Counted from the first letter of the stretch, positions 34,657-45,402 are shown. The stretch is 64,000 bases of DNA from Methylophilus sp. TWE2 (GCF_001183865.1 NZ_CP012020.1:1240001-1304000); one strand, 5' to 3'. The notes: generated by a model from the sequence alone, not told the origin. Translations and numbers: made by a program.

Positions 34657-35703
34657 TTACCGCATTGGTGTGTGTTCGTCATGTTGCATGTGGGAGGGTC
34701 GTTCCGCAAACTGTTCTGCAGATTGTTGGTAATGGTGTTGAAAGGTATCAAAACAGTGAGACCAGCTCCAGAGACTGCGCGCCTTGAGGCGGATCGCCTG
34801 TCTATCCAATGACCGACAACGCAGGATGGCCTGCTTCAGATCGTGGTATAGCACACCCGAAAATCCTTGTTCGACAACGTCACATGGCCCAGTAACGTTA
34901 AAAGCCGCCACGGGCAAACCATTACACATGGCTTCTATCATCACAATGCCAAACGTGTCTGTACGTGAGGGGAAGGCAAACACGTCGTTATTTGCATACA
35001 GCTCAGCTAATGCCTGGCCGTAGTGGTATCCCACAAAATGCACACGCGGATATTTTTGCTTTAATTCGTTTAAATATGGGCCGTCACCGACGATGGTGAT
35101 CTCAAATTCGTCCTGATATACACACAAGGCATCCAGGTTCTTTTCTTTGCTGACGCGACCAACATTCAGCACGCGTAACTTGCTCCCTGAAGAGGCTGCA
35201 TGTGATGTGCTTATCAGTTGCTCGGACACGCCGCGCGACCAGATGACCAGGTGCTTAAATCCCTGTTTTAGCAATGTCCGGCGCATGCTTTCTGTGGTGA
35301 CAAACGTCGTCAATGCGTCACGGTGAAACCAGCGTAAATAGCCATAGGTCCAGCGCGATGGAATATGCCACATTAGTTGCAGATATTCAGGAAAACGCGT
35401 GTGGTAAGAGGTGGTATATGGTTTTTTGTGCAGTTTGCACCAGCAACGTGCCACCAGGCCCATCAAACCTTCGGTAGCGATATGCAATTGCGTTGGTTGC
35501 ATGCGGTTGAGCGTGCGCCAAAGCCGCCACGGTTGCAAGTTGAGCTGTATTTCGGGGTAAAACGGTAATGGCATCCAGCGAAACAAGCTGGGATGCAATA
35601 CCCTGAAGCGGAGATTGCGTGAACGGGCGACGCGGCGCAAGTTTTTATAGGTTGTTGAAACACCATTTGTTTGCTGAAAGGTGTCAGTCACAATCAACAT
35701 CAT
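34657..35703 (-). CDS. GT4-family glycosyltransferase
   Basis: This 348-residue GT-B enzyme has an N-terminal acceptor domain beginning LIVTDTFQQTNGVSTTYKNL. Its donor-binding domain contains LNVGRVSKEKNLDAL (about residues 177-191), GDGPYLNELKQKYP, VFAFPSRTDTFGIVMIEAMC (about 237-256, the EX7E-type glutamate motif) and GLPVAAFNVTGPCDVVEQG. The start of the protein resembles GDP-mannose-dependent and sulfoquinovosyl-transferase relatives (SQD2/MgtA type), so a glycolipid or envelope glycan is likely, but the sugar is not determinable. It stands alone, with a 244-bp featureless gap to the fasciclin gene. Confidence 0.82.
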   Translation of the reverse strand: MMLIVTDTFQQTNGVSTTYKNLRRVARSRNLRFRVLHPSLFRWMPLPFYPEIQLNLQPWRLWRTLNRMQPTQLHIATEGLMGLVARCWCKLHKKPYTTSYHTRFPEYLQLMWHIPSRWTYGYLRWFHRDALTTFVTTESMRRTLLKQGFKHLVIWSRGVSEQLISTSHAASSGSKLRVLNVGRVSKEKNLDALCVYQDEFEITIVGDGPYLNELKQKYPRVHFVGYHYGQALAELYANNDVFAFPSRTDTFGIVMIEAMCNGLPVAAFNVTGPCDVVEQGFSGVLYHDLKQAILRCRSLDRQAIRLKARSLWSWSHCFDTFQHHYQQSAEQFAERPSHMQHDEHTPMR

Positions 35704-35947
35704 TCACTACGCTCCGCATAGAAGGGTTGATGTATGTTGGCAAGCTTAAATGACGGATTGATGACTATTTAAGTGTTTATGATGGTGGCGTCCTCTGCCG
35801 TTTTGCACATCATCGTACGTGGTCAGCTGGCTGTAAGCTTCGCGCCCCATGCGGTAAGTTCACTGTAAGGCTGGATTGCTAAGGTAAGCACATCGATGAC
35901 AGCAATATCCATCAAGCAGTCACGGTTAACTTATCTGGAGAACACGC

Positions 35948-36406
35948 ATGAACAAACTACTTGCACTGACCCTGTTAGCGATGAGCTATGCCCATCATGC
36001 CAATGCAGACACCTTGCTGCAAACCGCTGATCAAGAAGGTGACTTCAAGACCTTTTTACAAGCCGTTAAAACGGCCGGCCTAGAGAGCACGCTCAATGAT
36101 AAAGGCCCGATTACCCTGTTTGCCCCTAATGATGCGGCGTTTGCCAAACTACCAAAAGCAAAATTTAAAGCCTTGATGGCTAATCCCACAGAGCTGAAAA
36201 AAGTGCTCAACTACCATATTTATCCCGGCAAAATTACCCAGGCTGACGTAAGCGCTGGCAAAGTCAAATCGCTCGAAGGTGCTGACCTGATGCTCTCTGT
36301 GACTGATGGTGTGAAAGTCGATAATGTTAAGGTGGTGGGCGATGAAATCAATGCGGATAATGGCGTCATTCATATCATGAGTGCGGTGCTGATCCCAAAG
36401 AGTTGA
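35948..36406 (+). CDS. Secreted fasciclin-domain protein
   Basis: This 152-residue protein has a signal peptide (MNKLLALTLLAMSYAHHANA, cut after about residue 20) and a single fasciclin/FAS1 domain: FKTFLQAVKTAGLESTLNDK (about 33-52), PITLFAPNDAAFAKLPKAKF (about 54-73), LNYHIYPGKIT and a C-terminal NGVIHIMSAVLIPKS. FAS1 domains mediate adhesion or act as secreted or periplasmic proteins; in bacteria the exact role is often unknown. TCTGGAGAA precedes the ATG. It ends 93 bp before the end of the converging large TonB receptor gene. Confidence 0.9.
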   Translation: MNKLLALTLLAMSYAHHANADTLLQTADQEGDFKTFLQAVKTAGLESTLNDKGPITLFAPNDAAFAKLPKAKFKALMANPTELKKVLNYHIYPGKITQADVSAGKVKSLEGADLMLSVTDGVKVDNVKVVGDEINADNGVIHIMSAVLIPKS

Positions 36407-36499
36407 TCTGTGGAGCCTTGGGTCAGTAGGGGTAGCGGGATCAGAGTGAAAAAATCAGATTTTATTTTACTTTTTACTATGACCCAGTTATCACAGGGA

Positions 36500-39400
36500 T
36501 CAGTCCGGTACAAAGTTCCAATTCAAACTGAACCAGATACCGCGAGGTGCGCCTGGCGCAATAAAGTTGGTACTCAGCCAATCACCAGAGTTATGGTTAT
36601 ATCCATCAGGACCAATGGCTCCATTAATACTAGGTGAGAAAGGGTTTCTTCCTAAACGCCCAGCACTAAAGTACTCAGTATCAAAAAGGTTGTTAATTAA
36701 CATCGTAGCGGTCCATTCCTTGTTGAATTTATAGCTCGTTTGAAAGTTAAAAACAGCGTAGCCCGGAACTTTTCCGGGGTTTCTCGTGGGGGGAAGTCTC
36801 AAATATGCTTGACCTGATGGTTCTGTCACAGAACCTGGTGTTCCAGGAGCAACCTGCACGGTCCTTATAACTCCTGGTTGATGCTCATTATTTTCATTGC
36901 CTCGTACATAGCTATCTGAATGCATAACCGTGCTAATACCAATACGCCATTTATCGTTTATATCGTAGGCGAGACTGGCATTCAAATTGTGTAGAGCTAC
37001 GCCTGGAAGTGTACTTCCTGGTTTAACTGTAATCTCTCTAAGGCCAAAGCCTGTATCAACAGCACTACTGTTGTCATTGCTAAACATTCTGAATTTGTCT
37101 TCAAAAGTAGCATCGTTAAGGCTGTAATTTATACTAAAAGTGAATTTATCTTTTTTTCCAGATATACCAGCTTCAACACCTCTTCTTCTCGTCCGCCCAA
37201 CTGTATCAAAAAATCCTTGTCCGTTGGCTACAGATACAAAGTAGATATCATCTTGAAGGTCTGTTTGATAAGTGCCAAGGTTCCACTGGATAGTATCGCT
37301 TCCGAATAACCCACTAAGCGTTCCGCGCATGCCAATGTCGTAACTAGTTGACTTTATTTGTGGTAAGTATGGGTCGCCGGATAGCGTAGTGGGTAATGAG
37401 CACTCTCTATTCTCTTGTACGCTCTTATATTCATAAATTGGGTTTTCATCAGTGCCGCCAGTTCTCACTAAGGTTTTGTCTAATGCACAACCTAGTTCAA
37501 TTACACTAGGCGTACGAGTCCCTTTAGCAACATTTGCATAAATATTCAGATTTTCCTTTGCTTGCCAGGTGGCACCTATCGAGGGATTAAAAGAGTAATA
37601 GCTAAATTTCTCCGTCTCTGCTGGGTCAAGTACTTTGGACAGATTAAGTAATCGATATCCATGTTGATAATTAGTGCATTCTGCATCGGTTCTACAAATG
37701 TCCCAGGTATTTGGTTGTGATATTAGCTGGTACAAATCAAACGCACCGAAGCCATAGCGCGCAGCAACCGTGTTTTTAGTTTTAGTTTGGTTGTAGCGTC
37801 CTGAAATGTTGAAGTTCCAGGTTTCAGTGGGTTTCCACGTTTCGCTGAAGTAGATGCTTTTTGTAGTATTCGTTCCACTGAAATCGTTATTAGCGACAGC
37901 TACACTAGCGGCTGTCCATTGTGGATGTAATAATTCTGGAGCTATGAATCCATTTCTGTTTGCATCTAAAACCCCAAGTTGTTGCGTGTTTGTGTAAGTG
38001 GCACTTGCTGCGTCTATGGACATACCCAGCATTAATTTATGCTTTTCAAAGTTCCAGTTGAATTGTAATGATGCACCATCTGTGACTTGTTTAATCTGAT
38101 TATTAGTGATTAGTGCTGTTGGAGTGCCTTCTACAACACCTGGACCCCCGTCATATAAACCATCTATACGCCTTACAACTGGATTACCACTCTCATCCAA
38201 TTTTACTAATCTGACACCAGAACCACCATCTAGCGCGGCAGAAGCTAAGCATGCCTGCTGGTTTATTGGAGCTGGCACAATCATATAATTCTTATAAACA
38301 ACGCCATTTTCAAGCGAGTAATAAAAGTTATCTAAAGCAAAAAATGGATCTATGGAGTTATCTGCTCCACCATTCCCATTGTAGTGGTTGTAACTTATCG
38401 CTGCTCCTGGCTCGCCATTACTTGAAATAGGAGGGACAGCAACTTGTAAATCTAATTGATCTCCTTGAGTTACAAATTCTTGCGTAAAATTATTAGCAGT
38501 TTTAAAAAGCTGTACGAGCCTTGCTTCCGCAATCGGGTTTGTAATAGGCTTGTTAAAAACGATATTAGGGAATAAGTTATTCTGTAGTGCTTGATCAAGT
38601 GTTGCTCTATCAGTAATACCACTCTGAACAAAAGGATCCAATAGGAAATCTGATGCGTCATTAGGAGGGTCAATAGTGGTTAGGATGTAATAATCAGGCA
38701 ATCCATTTGCGTTAGACGATTTATATAAGCAAGTCGTCTGCTCATTGGCGTCGGGAATTCTCCGATCAAATGGACCAAACTCATCTCCAGCAAGGTCGGT
38801 ATATACATCTGACCCTTTTTGTTGCCTATCGCTATTTCTTCTGTAAACCTGACCAGTGACGCTAAAGCTATCATTAACTTGAAAAGCACCACTGAGTTGA
38901 AATTGTTGCAGTCGATTTTTAGTACTATCTGGACTTGTAAAGACATCGTTTCTGTCTTGTGCATACATTTCACTTGGAATTAACCCGTTACCAACCAAAT
39001 CAGTTCCAACTAACAATGTGTTTAAATTTAGGTCAAGCCTATCTCCTCGATAACTGGCTTTGCCAAAGAATTGGTTTACCTTGCTTGGAGAGTGTTTCCG
39101 CCAACCATCTTCCAAAAAGAAATTGCCCGCGGCAAATAAACCAATCGGCCCATTATTCCAGCCACCTTCAACCTGTAGTTGCTTCCTGCCAAATGAACCA
39201 GTCAGCACATCAGCATCCACACCTGTATTATTAAAACCATCTTTGGTTTTCATCGAAAAAGACCCGCCTAAGGTATTTAAACCAAAGATAGGGTTAGAGC
39301 CAGGGAATACATCAACGCTTGATAAGGCATTCATGGGAATCATGTCCCAGTTCACGACATCGCCAAATGGCTCGTTGACACGAATTCCATCGAAAAAGAC

Positions 39401-40033
39401 TGACAAACCTTGAGGTGTACCAATCTGCGGGCCGGCTGTAAAACCACGGTACTGCACATCCATCTGGAATGGGTTGCCTTGGTAATCATTGACTGTCACA
39501 GACTGCAGCTTGCGATTCATGAGGTCAGTCAGACTTAACGAATGTGCTTCTTTTATTTCTTTGGCAGAGATACTTTGAACGTTACCGGGGATTTCTTCTT
39601 TGGTTAGTCCTAAGCCTGGCAATGGGCCCACTTCATAAAAGCGCTTGGCGCGTACTTCAACCTTGTCCAGTTCGAGATTTTCGGTTTTCTTTTGAACAAC
39701 CGGGCGAGCTGTGCGGATGACGATGGTGCCATCTTCTTGCACGGCTTCAAGACCGGAGTTTTCGAGCACTCTCTTTAACGCGTCCATCTCGCCAAAGTTA
39801 CCTTTCACGGGCGGGGCGGTTTTACCGTTGACCAGAGTTTTATCAAAGATGATATTTTTCCCGGTTTGGGTGGCAAACTGTTTTAAGGCATTGCCCAATG
39901 GCTGGGATTGAATATTGATATTGGCTGGAATCTCGGTTTTGAGCGGCTCTGCGCTGGCGATTCCTAAGTTGATGGCACATAACAATATGGCAGATTGTTG
40001 GCCAATACGATTGATTTTATTTGTTTTAAACAC
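36500..40033 (-). CDS. Very large TonB receptor with STN signalling domain (cassette 1)
   Basis: At 1177 residues this exceeds the usual 700-850 of such receptors. A signal peptide (to about residue 28) is followed by a secretin/TonB STN domain (about 35-105: QPLGNALKQFATQTGKNIIF), a linker with LDKVEVRAKRFYE, a plug (about 145-290: IPGNVQSISAKEIKEAHSLS, DGIRVNEPFGDVVNWDMIP) and a barrel ending in WNFVPD. Long insertions in the barrel half include an EF-hand-like DANRNGFIAPEL loop and paired cysteines. The STN domain relays ligand binding to the FecR protein encoded 92 bp upstream. The ligand is unknown. It closely parallels the receptor at 45633, especially in the plug. Confidence 0.88.
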   Translation of the reverse strand: MFKTNKINRIGQQSAILLCAINLGIASAEPLKTEIPANINIQSQPLGNALKQFATQTGKNIIFDKTLVNGKTAPPVKGNFGEMDALKRVLENSGLEAVQEDGTIVIRTARPVVQKKTENLELDKVEVRAKRFYEVGPLPGLGLTKEEIPGNVQSISAKEIKEAHSLSLTDLMNRKLQSVTVNDYQGNPFQMDVQYRGFTAGPQIGTPQGLSVFFDGIRVNEPFGDVVNWDMIPMNALSSVDVFPGSNPIFGLNTLGGSFSMKTKDGFNNTGVDADVLTGSFGRKQLQVEGGWNNGPIGLFAAGNFFLEDGWRKHSPSKVNQFFGKASYRGDRLDLNLNTLLVGTDLVGNGLIPSEMYAQDRNDVFTSPDSTKNRLQQFQLSGAFQVNDSFSVTGQVYRRNSDRQQKGSDVYTDLAGDEFGPFDRRIPDANEQTTCLYKSSNANGLPDYYILTTIDPPNDASDFLLDPFVQSGITDRATLDQALQNNLFPNIVFNKPITNPIAEARLVQLFKTANNFTQEFVTQGDQLDLQVAVPPISSNGEPGAAISYNHYNGNGGADNSIDPFFALDNFYYSLENGVVYKNYMIVPAPINQQACLASAALDGGSGVRLVKLDESGNPVVRRIDGLYDGGPGVVEGTPTALITNNQIKQVTDGASLQFNWNFEKHKLMLGMSIDAASATYTNTQQLGVLDANRNGFIAPELLHPQWTAASVAVANNDFSGTNTTKSIYFSETWKPTETWNFNISGRYNQTKTKNTVAARYGFGAFDLYQLISQPNTWDICRTDAECTNYQHGYRLLNLSKVLDPAETEKFSYYSFNPSIGATWQAKENLNIYANVAKGTRTPSVIELGCALDKTLVRTGGTDENPIYEYKSVQENRECSLPTTLSGDPYLPQIKSTSYDIGMRGTLSGLFGSDTIQWNLGTYQTDLQDDIYFVSVANGQGFFDTVGRTRRRGVEAGISGKKDKFTFSINYSLNDATFEDKFRMFSNDNSSAVDTGFGLREITVKPGSTLPGVALHNLNASLAYDINDKWRIGISTVMHSDSYVRGNENNEHQPGVIRTVQVAPGTPGSVTEPSGQAYLRLPPTRNPGKVPGYAVFNFQTSYKFNKEWTATMLINNLFDTEYFSAGRLGRNPFSPSINGAIGPDGYNHNSGDWLSTNFIAPGAPRGIWFSLNWNFVPD

Positions 40034-40075
40034 GTCTCCACCCGTCTTAAAAAGTCCTTGTACAGACTATTGACG

Positions 40076-40093
40076 GGGAGGGCGCTGCCTCCC
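40076..40093. other. GC-rich hairpin between fecR1 and receptor 1
   Basis: GGGAGG pairs with CCTCCC around a 6-nt loop, in the 91-bp gap before the receptor gene. On the minus strand it lies between ATCAGGGA and CCCCGTCAAT, which have partial counterparts in the gap of cassette 2. It could set the ratio of receptor to regulator mRNA, as the fecR-fecA gap does in E. coli. Confidence 0.4.
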
Positions 40094-40124
40094 TGATGTG
40101 TGGAATGTAAAATTTTGTGATGGC

Positions 40125-41102
40125 TTAGCGGTCAACGATGGCTGTTTCTGCTTCGGACTCTTGCAGTTTTACCGGAGCAACCGCTGGTAAGGTTTTGATA
40201 AATTTATTGAGTGTGTGCACATCAACCACTGCTGAAATCTCTGTGTCGGAGGTTGAGTGGTTAACTATGGGCGGCTGGCGGTACCTTGAGAGTGTCTCGG
40301 TGACTTCAGAGAGCGAGGCTCCATCAAAAATCAGTCTGCCCTGCAAAAAGGCAAAGTAGTCCTTGGCTGATTTATTCAATTTGACCGGCTTGGCCTGGTC
40401 TTTCACTTCTGCCACTTCACCATTGCTTAACAATACGCTGCTGGTTTGACCAGCCTGCAAGGTTTCTACCAGCACTTTGCCATGATCCACGGCGACCACG
40501 GTTTTGTGATTGATCATATTGACGACAAAACGTGTGCCCTTGACGGTGATTCTGGCGTGATCACTTTCTACAATAAATGGGCGGTCAGCATCTTTCACCA
40601 CTTCAAACACGGCCTGGCCATGAAGCAGTCTGACATAGCGCTTGTCACGGTAATAGACCACTTTGGTATCACTGTGCGCATCCAGGGTCAGTTTGGTACC
40701 ATCAGGCAGGAAGCGGCTAACCATATGGCCGGGTGCGCTGGTCTGTGCGATGGTTTCCAGCGGCTGCGCTTGCCATGATTGCCATTGCTGAAAGCCAAAT
40801 AGGCTGGCAAGGCCAATTGCGACCACCGCGCCCAGTTTAGCAAGAGTATTGGCACGCTGACGTTTGCGGATATCTTCATCCAGTTTTCTGGCACTCATGG
40901 CCTGGGAAATATGCGTGATTCGTGCAGGGGAATCAAAATCGCCCCAGGTTTCTGCAATCCGCTGATAGGCCTGGCGATTGGCTTCAGACTCCATGAGCCA
41001 GGCTTCAAACCTGCCACGGTCGGCATGGTCAGGCGCTGCGTCCTTGAGGCGCAAAAACCATTTTGAGGCCTGCTCTAAAGCAGTATTGCGTGGCTGGGTC
41101 AT
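40125..41102 (-). CDS. FecR-type anti-sigma/sigma-regulator (cassette 1)
   Basis: This 325-residue inner-membrane regulator has a cytoplasmic N-terminal DUF4880-like region (ALEQASKWFLRLKDAAPDHA, WLMESEANRQAYQRIAETWG), which would hold the sigma factor. A single membrane helix follows (about residues 93-110, VVAIGLASLFGFQQWQSW), then a periplasmic FecR domain (FLPDGTKLTLDAHSDTKVVY; GQAVFEVVKDADRPFIVES). The C-terminal part would contact the receptor's STN domain. Its ATG overlaps the sigma gene's stop by one base (TAATG), indicating coupled translation. It is a paralogue of the regulator at 49559. Confidence 0.9.
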   Translation of the reverse strand: MTQPRNTALEQASKWFLRLKDAAPDHADRGRFEAWLMESEANRQAYQRIAETWGDFDSPARITHISQAMSARKLDEDIRKRQRANTLAKLGAVVAIGLASLFGFQQWQSWQAQPLETIAQTSAPGHMVSRFLPDGTKLTLDAHSDTKVVYYRDKRYVRLLHGQAVFEVVKDADRPFIVESDHARITVKGTRFVVNMINHKTVVAVDHGKVLVETLQAGQTSSVLLSNGEVAEVKDQAKPVKLNKSAKDYFAFLQGRLIFDGASLSEVTETLSRYRQPPIVNHSTSDTEISAVVDVHTLNKFIKTLPAVAPVKLQESEAETAIVDR

Positions 41103-41674
41103 TATTCGTGTAAAAGGTAGTCTTTTGCCAGCGCAATATCCACCAGAGCGCGAATCATGTGACGTTCAACCATATTCAGGCTGATGCCAAGTTCCGCGGC
41201 GATTTCCAGTTGTGGCTGGCCTTCAATACGGTGCATCCAGAACACCTGGCGGCATTTGGGGGGCAGGCAATCAATGATGTTTTGCAGCGCATGCATGCGT
41301 TGCTTGATATCCACCATTTTTTCCGGTGAATATTTGTCACTCAATTCCAGTTCAGGATCAATGTTAGTGGAGTCTGCCCCCAATAATCCGGCATCCACAT
41401 AGTGTGCGGCATCGCGGTAGTAATCGACCAGCGTATTTTTTACAATCCCACGCAAATAAGCCTGTGGCTCATCAATCTGCTTCAAGCTGTTTTTCACCGC
41501 AAACTTCACAATCGCATCGTGCAGCACATCGTTCGCTAAATGAAAGTTACGCGTTCGTCCGTAAATGCTACGAAACAAATCGGTATACACCCATTTCAGG
41601 CTCAGATTGCACCAGAATGTATCGTTTTCGGTATTGCTAAAAAAACTCATTGCATTCAACCAAGTTGATGACAC
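41102..41674 (-). CDS. FecI-type ECF sigma factor (cassette 1)
   Basis: This 190-residue extracytoplasmic-function sigma factor has region 2 (DLFRSIYGRTRNFHLANDVL then HDAIVKF, about residues 32-60) and region 4 (LPPKCRQVFWMHRIEGQPQL, then a recognition helix ISLNMVERHMIRALVDIAL, about 131-185). A second in-frame ATG at 41650 (MSFFSNTEND) is an alternative start. It leads the operon sigma-FecR-receptor and would transcribe the receptor gene when ligand is bound. An upstream DNA block shared with the cassette 2 sigma gene lies 116-144 bp before its start. Confidence 0.9.
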   Translation of the reverse strand: MSSTWLNAMSFFSNTENDTFWCNLSLKWVYTDLFRSIYGRTRNFHLANDVLHDAIVKFAVKNSLKQIDEPQAYLRGIVKNTLVDYYRDAAHYVDAGLLGADSTNIDPELELSDKYSPEKMVDIKQRMHALQNIIDCLPPKCRQVFWMHRIEGQPQLEIAAELGISLNMVERHMIRALVDIALAKDYLLHE

Positions 41675-41789
41675 TTACTTAAATGGTGCGCAATATTTGT
41701 GCCGAATTCTGTATAAAATATAACGCATTGATTTCAATGGTTTAAATAAATGGAGCATGACCAAAATTTGGTTGTTATGGAAAATTATT

Positions 41790-41818
41790 GGTTGATATCA
41801 GCCAAACTTATTGGCTGA
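41790..41818. promoter_or_regulatory. Palindrome-containing block upstream of sigma gene 1
   Basis: GGTTGATATCAGCCA (41790-41804) matches the block at 51185-51199 upstream of sigma gene 2 at 13 of 15 bases, at nearly the same distance from the start codon. Here it runs into a perfect palindrome TCAGCCAA-N5-TTGGCTGA (41798-41818), suited to a dimeric regulator. No Fur-box consensus is seen. Confidence 0.45.
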
Positions 41819-41917
41819 AAAAAGAAATTTTCAGGCGCTTATATTCAGCTTATAGCTTAAACCGATTTGATTTGGCTATTGCTTGCATGCTGATCGTGAT
41901 ATTTTGAACTAGGCAGC

Positions 41918-43048
41918 TTAAATCTCTTGAAGCTCCACCTGGGCAGCCATTTCCGCTTCTTCATCAGCAGCAATGACCAGAATGGGTTTAGAGGTGGGGT
42001 CACTGATCCAGGTTTGATGGGTTTGGTTGGCGCTTGGGGACAAACGAAAGCCTAAAAATGAGAGCGGGTCACAAATGAGTGTTCTGATTTGGCTGGCGTG
42101 TTCGCCTATGCCGCCCGTAAACACCAATGCATCAATGCCACCTGCTTTCGCAGCATAACTTCCTATCATGGCGCGAGCGCTACGGGCAAAGTAGTCCACC
42201 GCAAATTTTGCAGCAGGGCTGTCGCTTTCAAGCAAGGTTTGCATGTCGCTGCTTTCGCCGTTAGAGAGGGCGAGTAAGCCGCTTTGGTGAAAAATCAAAT
42301 CCTCCAGTTGTCTGCTGTTCAACTGTTTTGCGAGTGCCAGCATCACGCCGGGATCCAGGTCGCCACTGCGCGTCGCCATCGGAATGCCACCTGCTGTGCT
42401 ATAACCCATACTGGTATCCACTGATTGCAGGTTTTCAAGCAGGCATAGGCTGCATCCGCTGCCAAGGTGGGCGACAACAACACGCCCCCGTGCAACCTGA
42501 TCGCCAAGCACTTCGGGTAGCTGCTTGACGATATGCGCATAATTCAAGCCATGAAAGCCAAATCGACGCAGATGCGCTGTTTCAGGTACTGCATAGCGGT
42601 AAGCCAATGCGGGTAGGTTGTAATGAAAACCGTTGTCAAAACACGCCCACTGCGACAGCCGCGGCTGGTCGGAATAGTGCCTTGCACAAAGCCTGACCCC
42701 TAACAAGTTGAGCGGGAGATGCAAAGGTGCGAACGAAACCAGGCTTTCAAGACGATCTTGCTCTTCCTCCGTCAGTAAACGTGCCGTGTCCTCAATATGG
42801 CCACCAAACACAAAACGGTGTGCGATACGGGTTGGGCGGGCAGCCCCCAACTCTGTAAAAAGCTGTTTAAATGTAGCCTCGAAGCCCTCTGTCACTGGTA
42901 GGTGCGGGGCTATACAATAATGGTAATTCTGGCGGGCTTTGTTGGGTGCAAAGTAGGCCGCTTTCAGGCTGGATGAGCCGCAGTTGATCACCAGTAAGGC
43001 GTGATCGTCATTCAATTGGGCCGATGCATTCACTTCTGCCATTGCCAC
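41918..43048 (-). CDS. ackA: Acetate kinase
   Basis: This 376-residue ASKHA-fold kinase interconverts acetyl phosphate plus ADP with acetate plus ATP. It has [16 protein letters not shown] (about residues 18-33), the HRFVFGG segment in place of the family's HRVVHGG (about 77-83), [15 protein letters not shown] (about 193-207) and [14 protein letters not shown] (about 314-327). It is shorter than the usual 400 residues. Its ATG lies 19 nt inside the end of xfp, so the two are translated together: phosphoketolase makes acetyl phosphate and this enzyme cashes it for ATP. A second ATG at 43042 is an equal start. Confidence 0.92.
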   Translation of the reverse strand: MAMAEVNASAQLNDDHALLVINCGSSSLKAAYFAPNKARQNYHYCIAPHLPVTEGFEATFKQLFTELGAARPTRIAHRFVFGGHIEDTARLLTEEEQDRLESLVSFAPLHLPLNLLGVRLCARHYSDQPRLSQWACFDNGFHYNLPALAYRYAVPETAHLRRFGFHGLNYAHIVKQLPEVLGDQVARGRVVVAHLGSGCSLCLLENLQSVDTSMGYSTAGGIPMATRSGDLDPGVMLALAKQLNSRQLEDLIFHQSGLLALSNGESSDMQTLLESDSPAAKFAVDYFARSARAMIGSYAAKAGGIDALVFTGGIGEHASQIRTLICDPLSFLGFRLSPSANQTHQTWISDPTSKPILVIAADEEAEMAAQVELQEI

Positions 43049-45402
43049 TCATCCTCTTCAGGCATATCCACGCCATGCTCATAGGCATATTCACAGCAGG
43101 CGATCTGGCGGTTCAGGAGTTCTTCTTGCACATGGGCACCGATATTGCGTAGGCCGGGGATACGGTAAATGGCTTCAATGGCCAGGCTAAAGCGGTCAAT
43201 CTTGTTCTGGATGGCCAGCTCCAGCGGTGTGTTGATGCTGCCTTTTTCGCGATAGCCTCTCACATGCAGGTTTGCGTGATTGGCGCGCCGGTAAGTGAGT
43301 CTGTGAATCAGGTAGGGATAGCCGTGAAAATTGAACAGGATGGGTTTGTCCGTGGTAAACAGGCGGTCAAACTCCTTATCGGATAAACCATGCGGATGTT
43401 CGCTCTCTGGTGTCAGTTTGTATAAATCGACGACATTGATAAAGCGGATTTTTAGCGCAGGAAAGTGGTGCATGAGCAGCTGGGTAGCCGCAAGCGCTTC
43501 TTTGGTTGGAATGTCGCCCGCACATGCCATAATCAAATCGGGTTCGCTCCCCGCGTCACTGCTGGCCCACTCCCAAATCCCCAACCCTTTTGCGCAATGG
43601 ATGGTGGCACTTTCAATATCAAGATACTGAAGGTGTTTTTGTTTGTCGCAGACAATCACATTAATGTAATCAGTGCTGCGCAAACAGTGATCCGCCACAG
43701 AAAGCAGGCAGTTGGCATCGGGGGGTAAATAAATGCGTGTAATTTCCGCACTTTTGTTGGCGACCAGATCCAGGAATCCCGGGTCCTGATGCGTAAAGCC
43801 GTTATGGTCTTGCCGCCAGACTGTGGACGTAATCAATAAATTCAAAGAAGAAACCGACGCACGCCAGCTGACTTTTTTCGACATCTCCAGCCATTTGGCA
43901 TGCTGGTTAAACATGGAGTCAATCACATGCACGAATGACTCGTAAGTGGATAGAAAACCATGCCTGCCTGTTAGCAGGTAACCTTCCAGCCAGCCTTCCA
44001 GTGTGTGCTCAGACAGGTATTCCATGACTTTGCCATCTGCCGCCAGCTCACCGCCATCGTCATCCTCTGGCAATCGATCAGCCAGCCAGGTCTTTTTGCT
44101 GGCGGTGTACACGTCCTGCAGCTTGTTCGAGCTGGTTTCATCAGGCCCAAATACGCGAAAATTGTTGGGATTGGCTGATATCACATCACGCAGCAGGCAA
44201 CCCAGCGGTTGCGTATTGGAGTGAAGGGCGCCTTCTTTCGATGATACCGTGACCGCATACTGGCGGTAGTCTGGCAAAGCCAGCGGCTGGCGCAACAGCC
44301 CACCATTGGCATGCGGATTGGCACTCATGCGTCTGGTGCCGCGTGGCGCTAACTCCGCCAGCTCAGGCAAGAGACGCCCCTCAGCATCAAATAAGCTTTC
44401 AGGTTGATAGCTGCGCAACCACGATTCCAATTGCGCAAGATGCTCAGGGTTCTCCGCGGGTTTGCTGATAGGCACTTGATGCGCACGCCAGCTGTTTTCC
44501 ACTTGATGCCCATCCACCGTTTTGGGGCCAGTCCAGCCTTTGGGACTACGTAACACAATCATGGGCCAGCGAGGGCGGCTGACGTCATTATTTGTTCTCG
44601 CGTTTTGCTGGATGTTCTGCATTGACTGAATAGCGGTTTCAAGCGCTTGCGCCATCTCCTGATGCATGCGGTCTGGATCATTTCCTTCTACAAAAATGGG
44701 TGTCCAGCCGTAGCCTTTGAGTAAATCCTCCAGTTCCTGGTGTGATATCCGCGATAACACGGTTGGATTGTTGATTTTGTAGCCATTCAGATGCAACACT
44801 GGTAACACCGCGCCATCTCGAACGGGGTTCAGGAATTTGTTTGAATGCCATGCCGTAGCCAGCGGGCCAGTTTCTGCCTCTCCATCTCCCACCATCACAG
44901 CCACCAATAAATCCGGATTATCGAATGCAGCCCCAAAAGCATGCGAAAGGCTATACCCCAGTTCACCGCCTTCATGAATGGAGCCAGGCAATTCAGGCGT
45001 GCAATGGCTGCCAAACCCACCTGGAAAAGAAAAGTCTTTAAACAAATTGCGCATGCCTAATTCGGTTTGGGCTTTGTCTGGATAAATTTCGCTGCAAGTG
45101 CCTTCCAAATAGACGGGCGCCAGTACACCGGGTGCGCCGTGCCCAGGTCCGGCGATAAAAATCGCATTCAAGTCGTATTTTTTGATCATGCGATTGATAT
45201 GAATGTAAGTAAAACTCAATCCTGGACTGGAGCCCCAATGGCCTAGTGGCCGTTGTTTGATATGGCCAGCTTCCAGCGGTTTTTTTAATAGCGGGTTGTC
45301 CTGCAAGTAAATCATGCCCGCAGCCAAATAATTGCATGCCGACCAATAACGATTAATGCATTTCAGCTCATGCTCGTCCAATAAAACCCTGTGTTCAGTC
45401 AT
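43030..45402 (-). CDS. xfp: Phosphoketolase (xylulose-5-P/fructose-6-P)
   Basis: This 790-residue thiamine-diphosphate enzyme splits xylulose-5-phosphate or fructose-6-phosphate to acetyl phosphate and an aldose phosphate. Diagnostic segments are [20 protein letters not shown] (about residues 50-69), [20 protein letters not shown] (about 80-99), [20 protein letters not shown] (about 144-163) and [20 protein letters not shown] (about 171-190, with the ThDP/Mg motif). GAGAGGG precedes the ATG. With ackA it forms a phosphate-acetate bypass. In a RuMP methylotroph it can turn formaldehyde-derived sugar phosphates into C2 units without loss of CO2. The TPP-controlled import system of this window supplies its cofactor. 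Confidence 0.95.
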   Translation of the reverse strand: MTEHRVLLDEHELKCINRYWSACNYLAAGMIYLQDNPLLKKPLEAGHIKQRPLGHWGSSPGLSFTYIHINRMIKKYDLNAIFIAGPGHGAPGVLAPVYLEGTCSEIYPDKAQTELGMRNLFKDFSFPGGFGSHCTPELPGSIHEGGELGYSLSHAFGAAFDNPDLLVAVMVGDGEAETGPLATAWHSNKFLNPVRDGAVLPVLHLNGYKINNPTVLSRISHQELEDLLKGYGWTPIFVEGNDPDRMHQEMAQALETAIQSMQNIQQNARTNNDVSRPRWPMIVLRSPKGWTGPKTVDGHQVENSWRAHQVPISKPAENPEHLAQLESWLRSYQPESLFDAEGRLLPELAELAPRGTRRMSANPHANGGLLRQPLALPDYRQYAVTVSSKEGALHSNTQPLGCLLRDVISANPNNFRVFGPDETSSNKLQDVYTASKKTWLADRLPEDDDGGELAADGKVMEYLSEHTLEGWLEGYLLTGRHGFLSTYESFVHVIDSMFNQHAKWLEMSKKVSWRASVSSLNLLITSTVWRQDHNGFTHQDPGFLDLVANKSAEITRIYLPPDANCLLSVADHCLRSTDYINVIVCDKQKHLQYLDIESATIHCAKGLGIWEWASSDAGSEPDLIMACAGDIPTKEALAATQLLMHHFPALKIRFINVVDLYKLTPESEHPHGLSDKEFDRLFTTDKPILFNFHGYPYLIHRLTYRRANHANLHVRGYREKGSINTPLELAIQNKIDRFSLAIEAIYRIPGLRNIGAHVQEELLNRQIACCEYAYEHGVDMPEEDEWQWQK

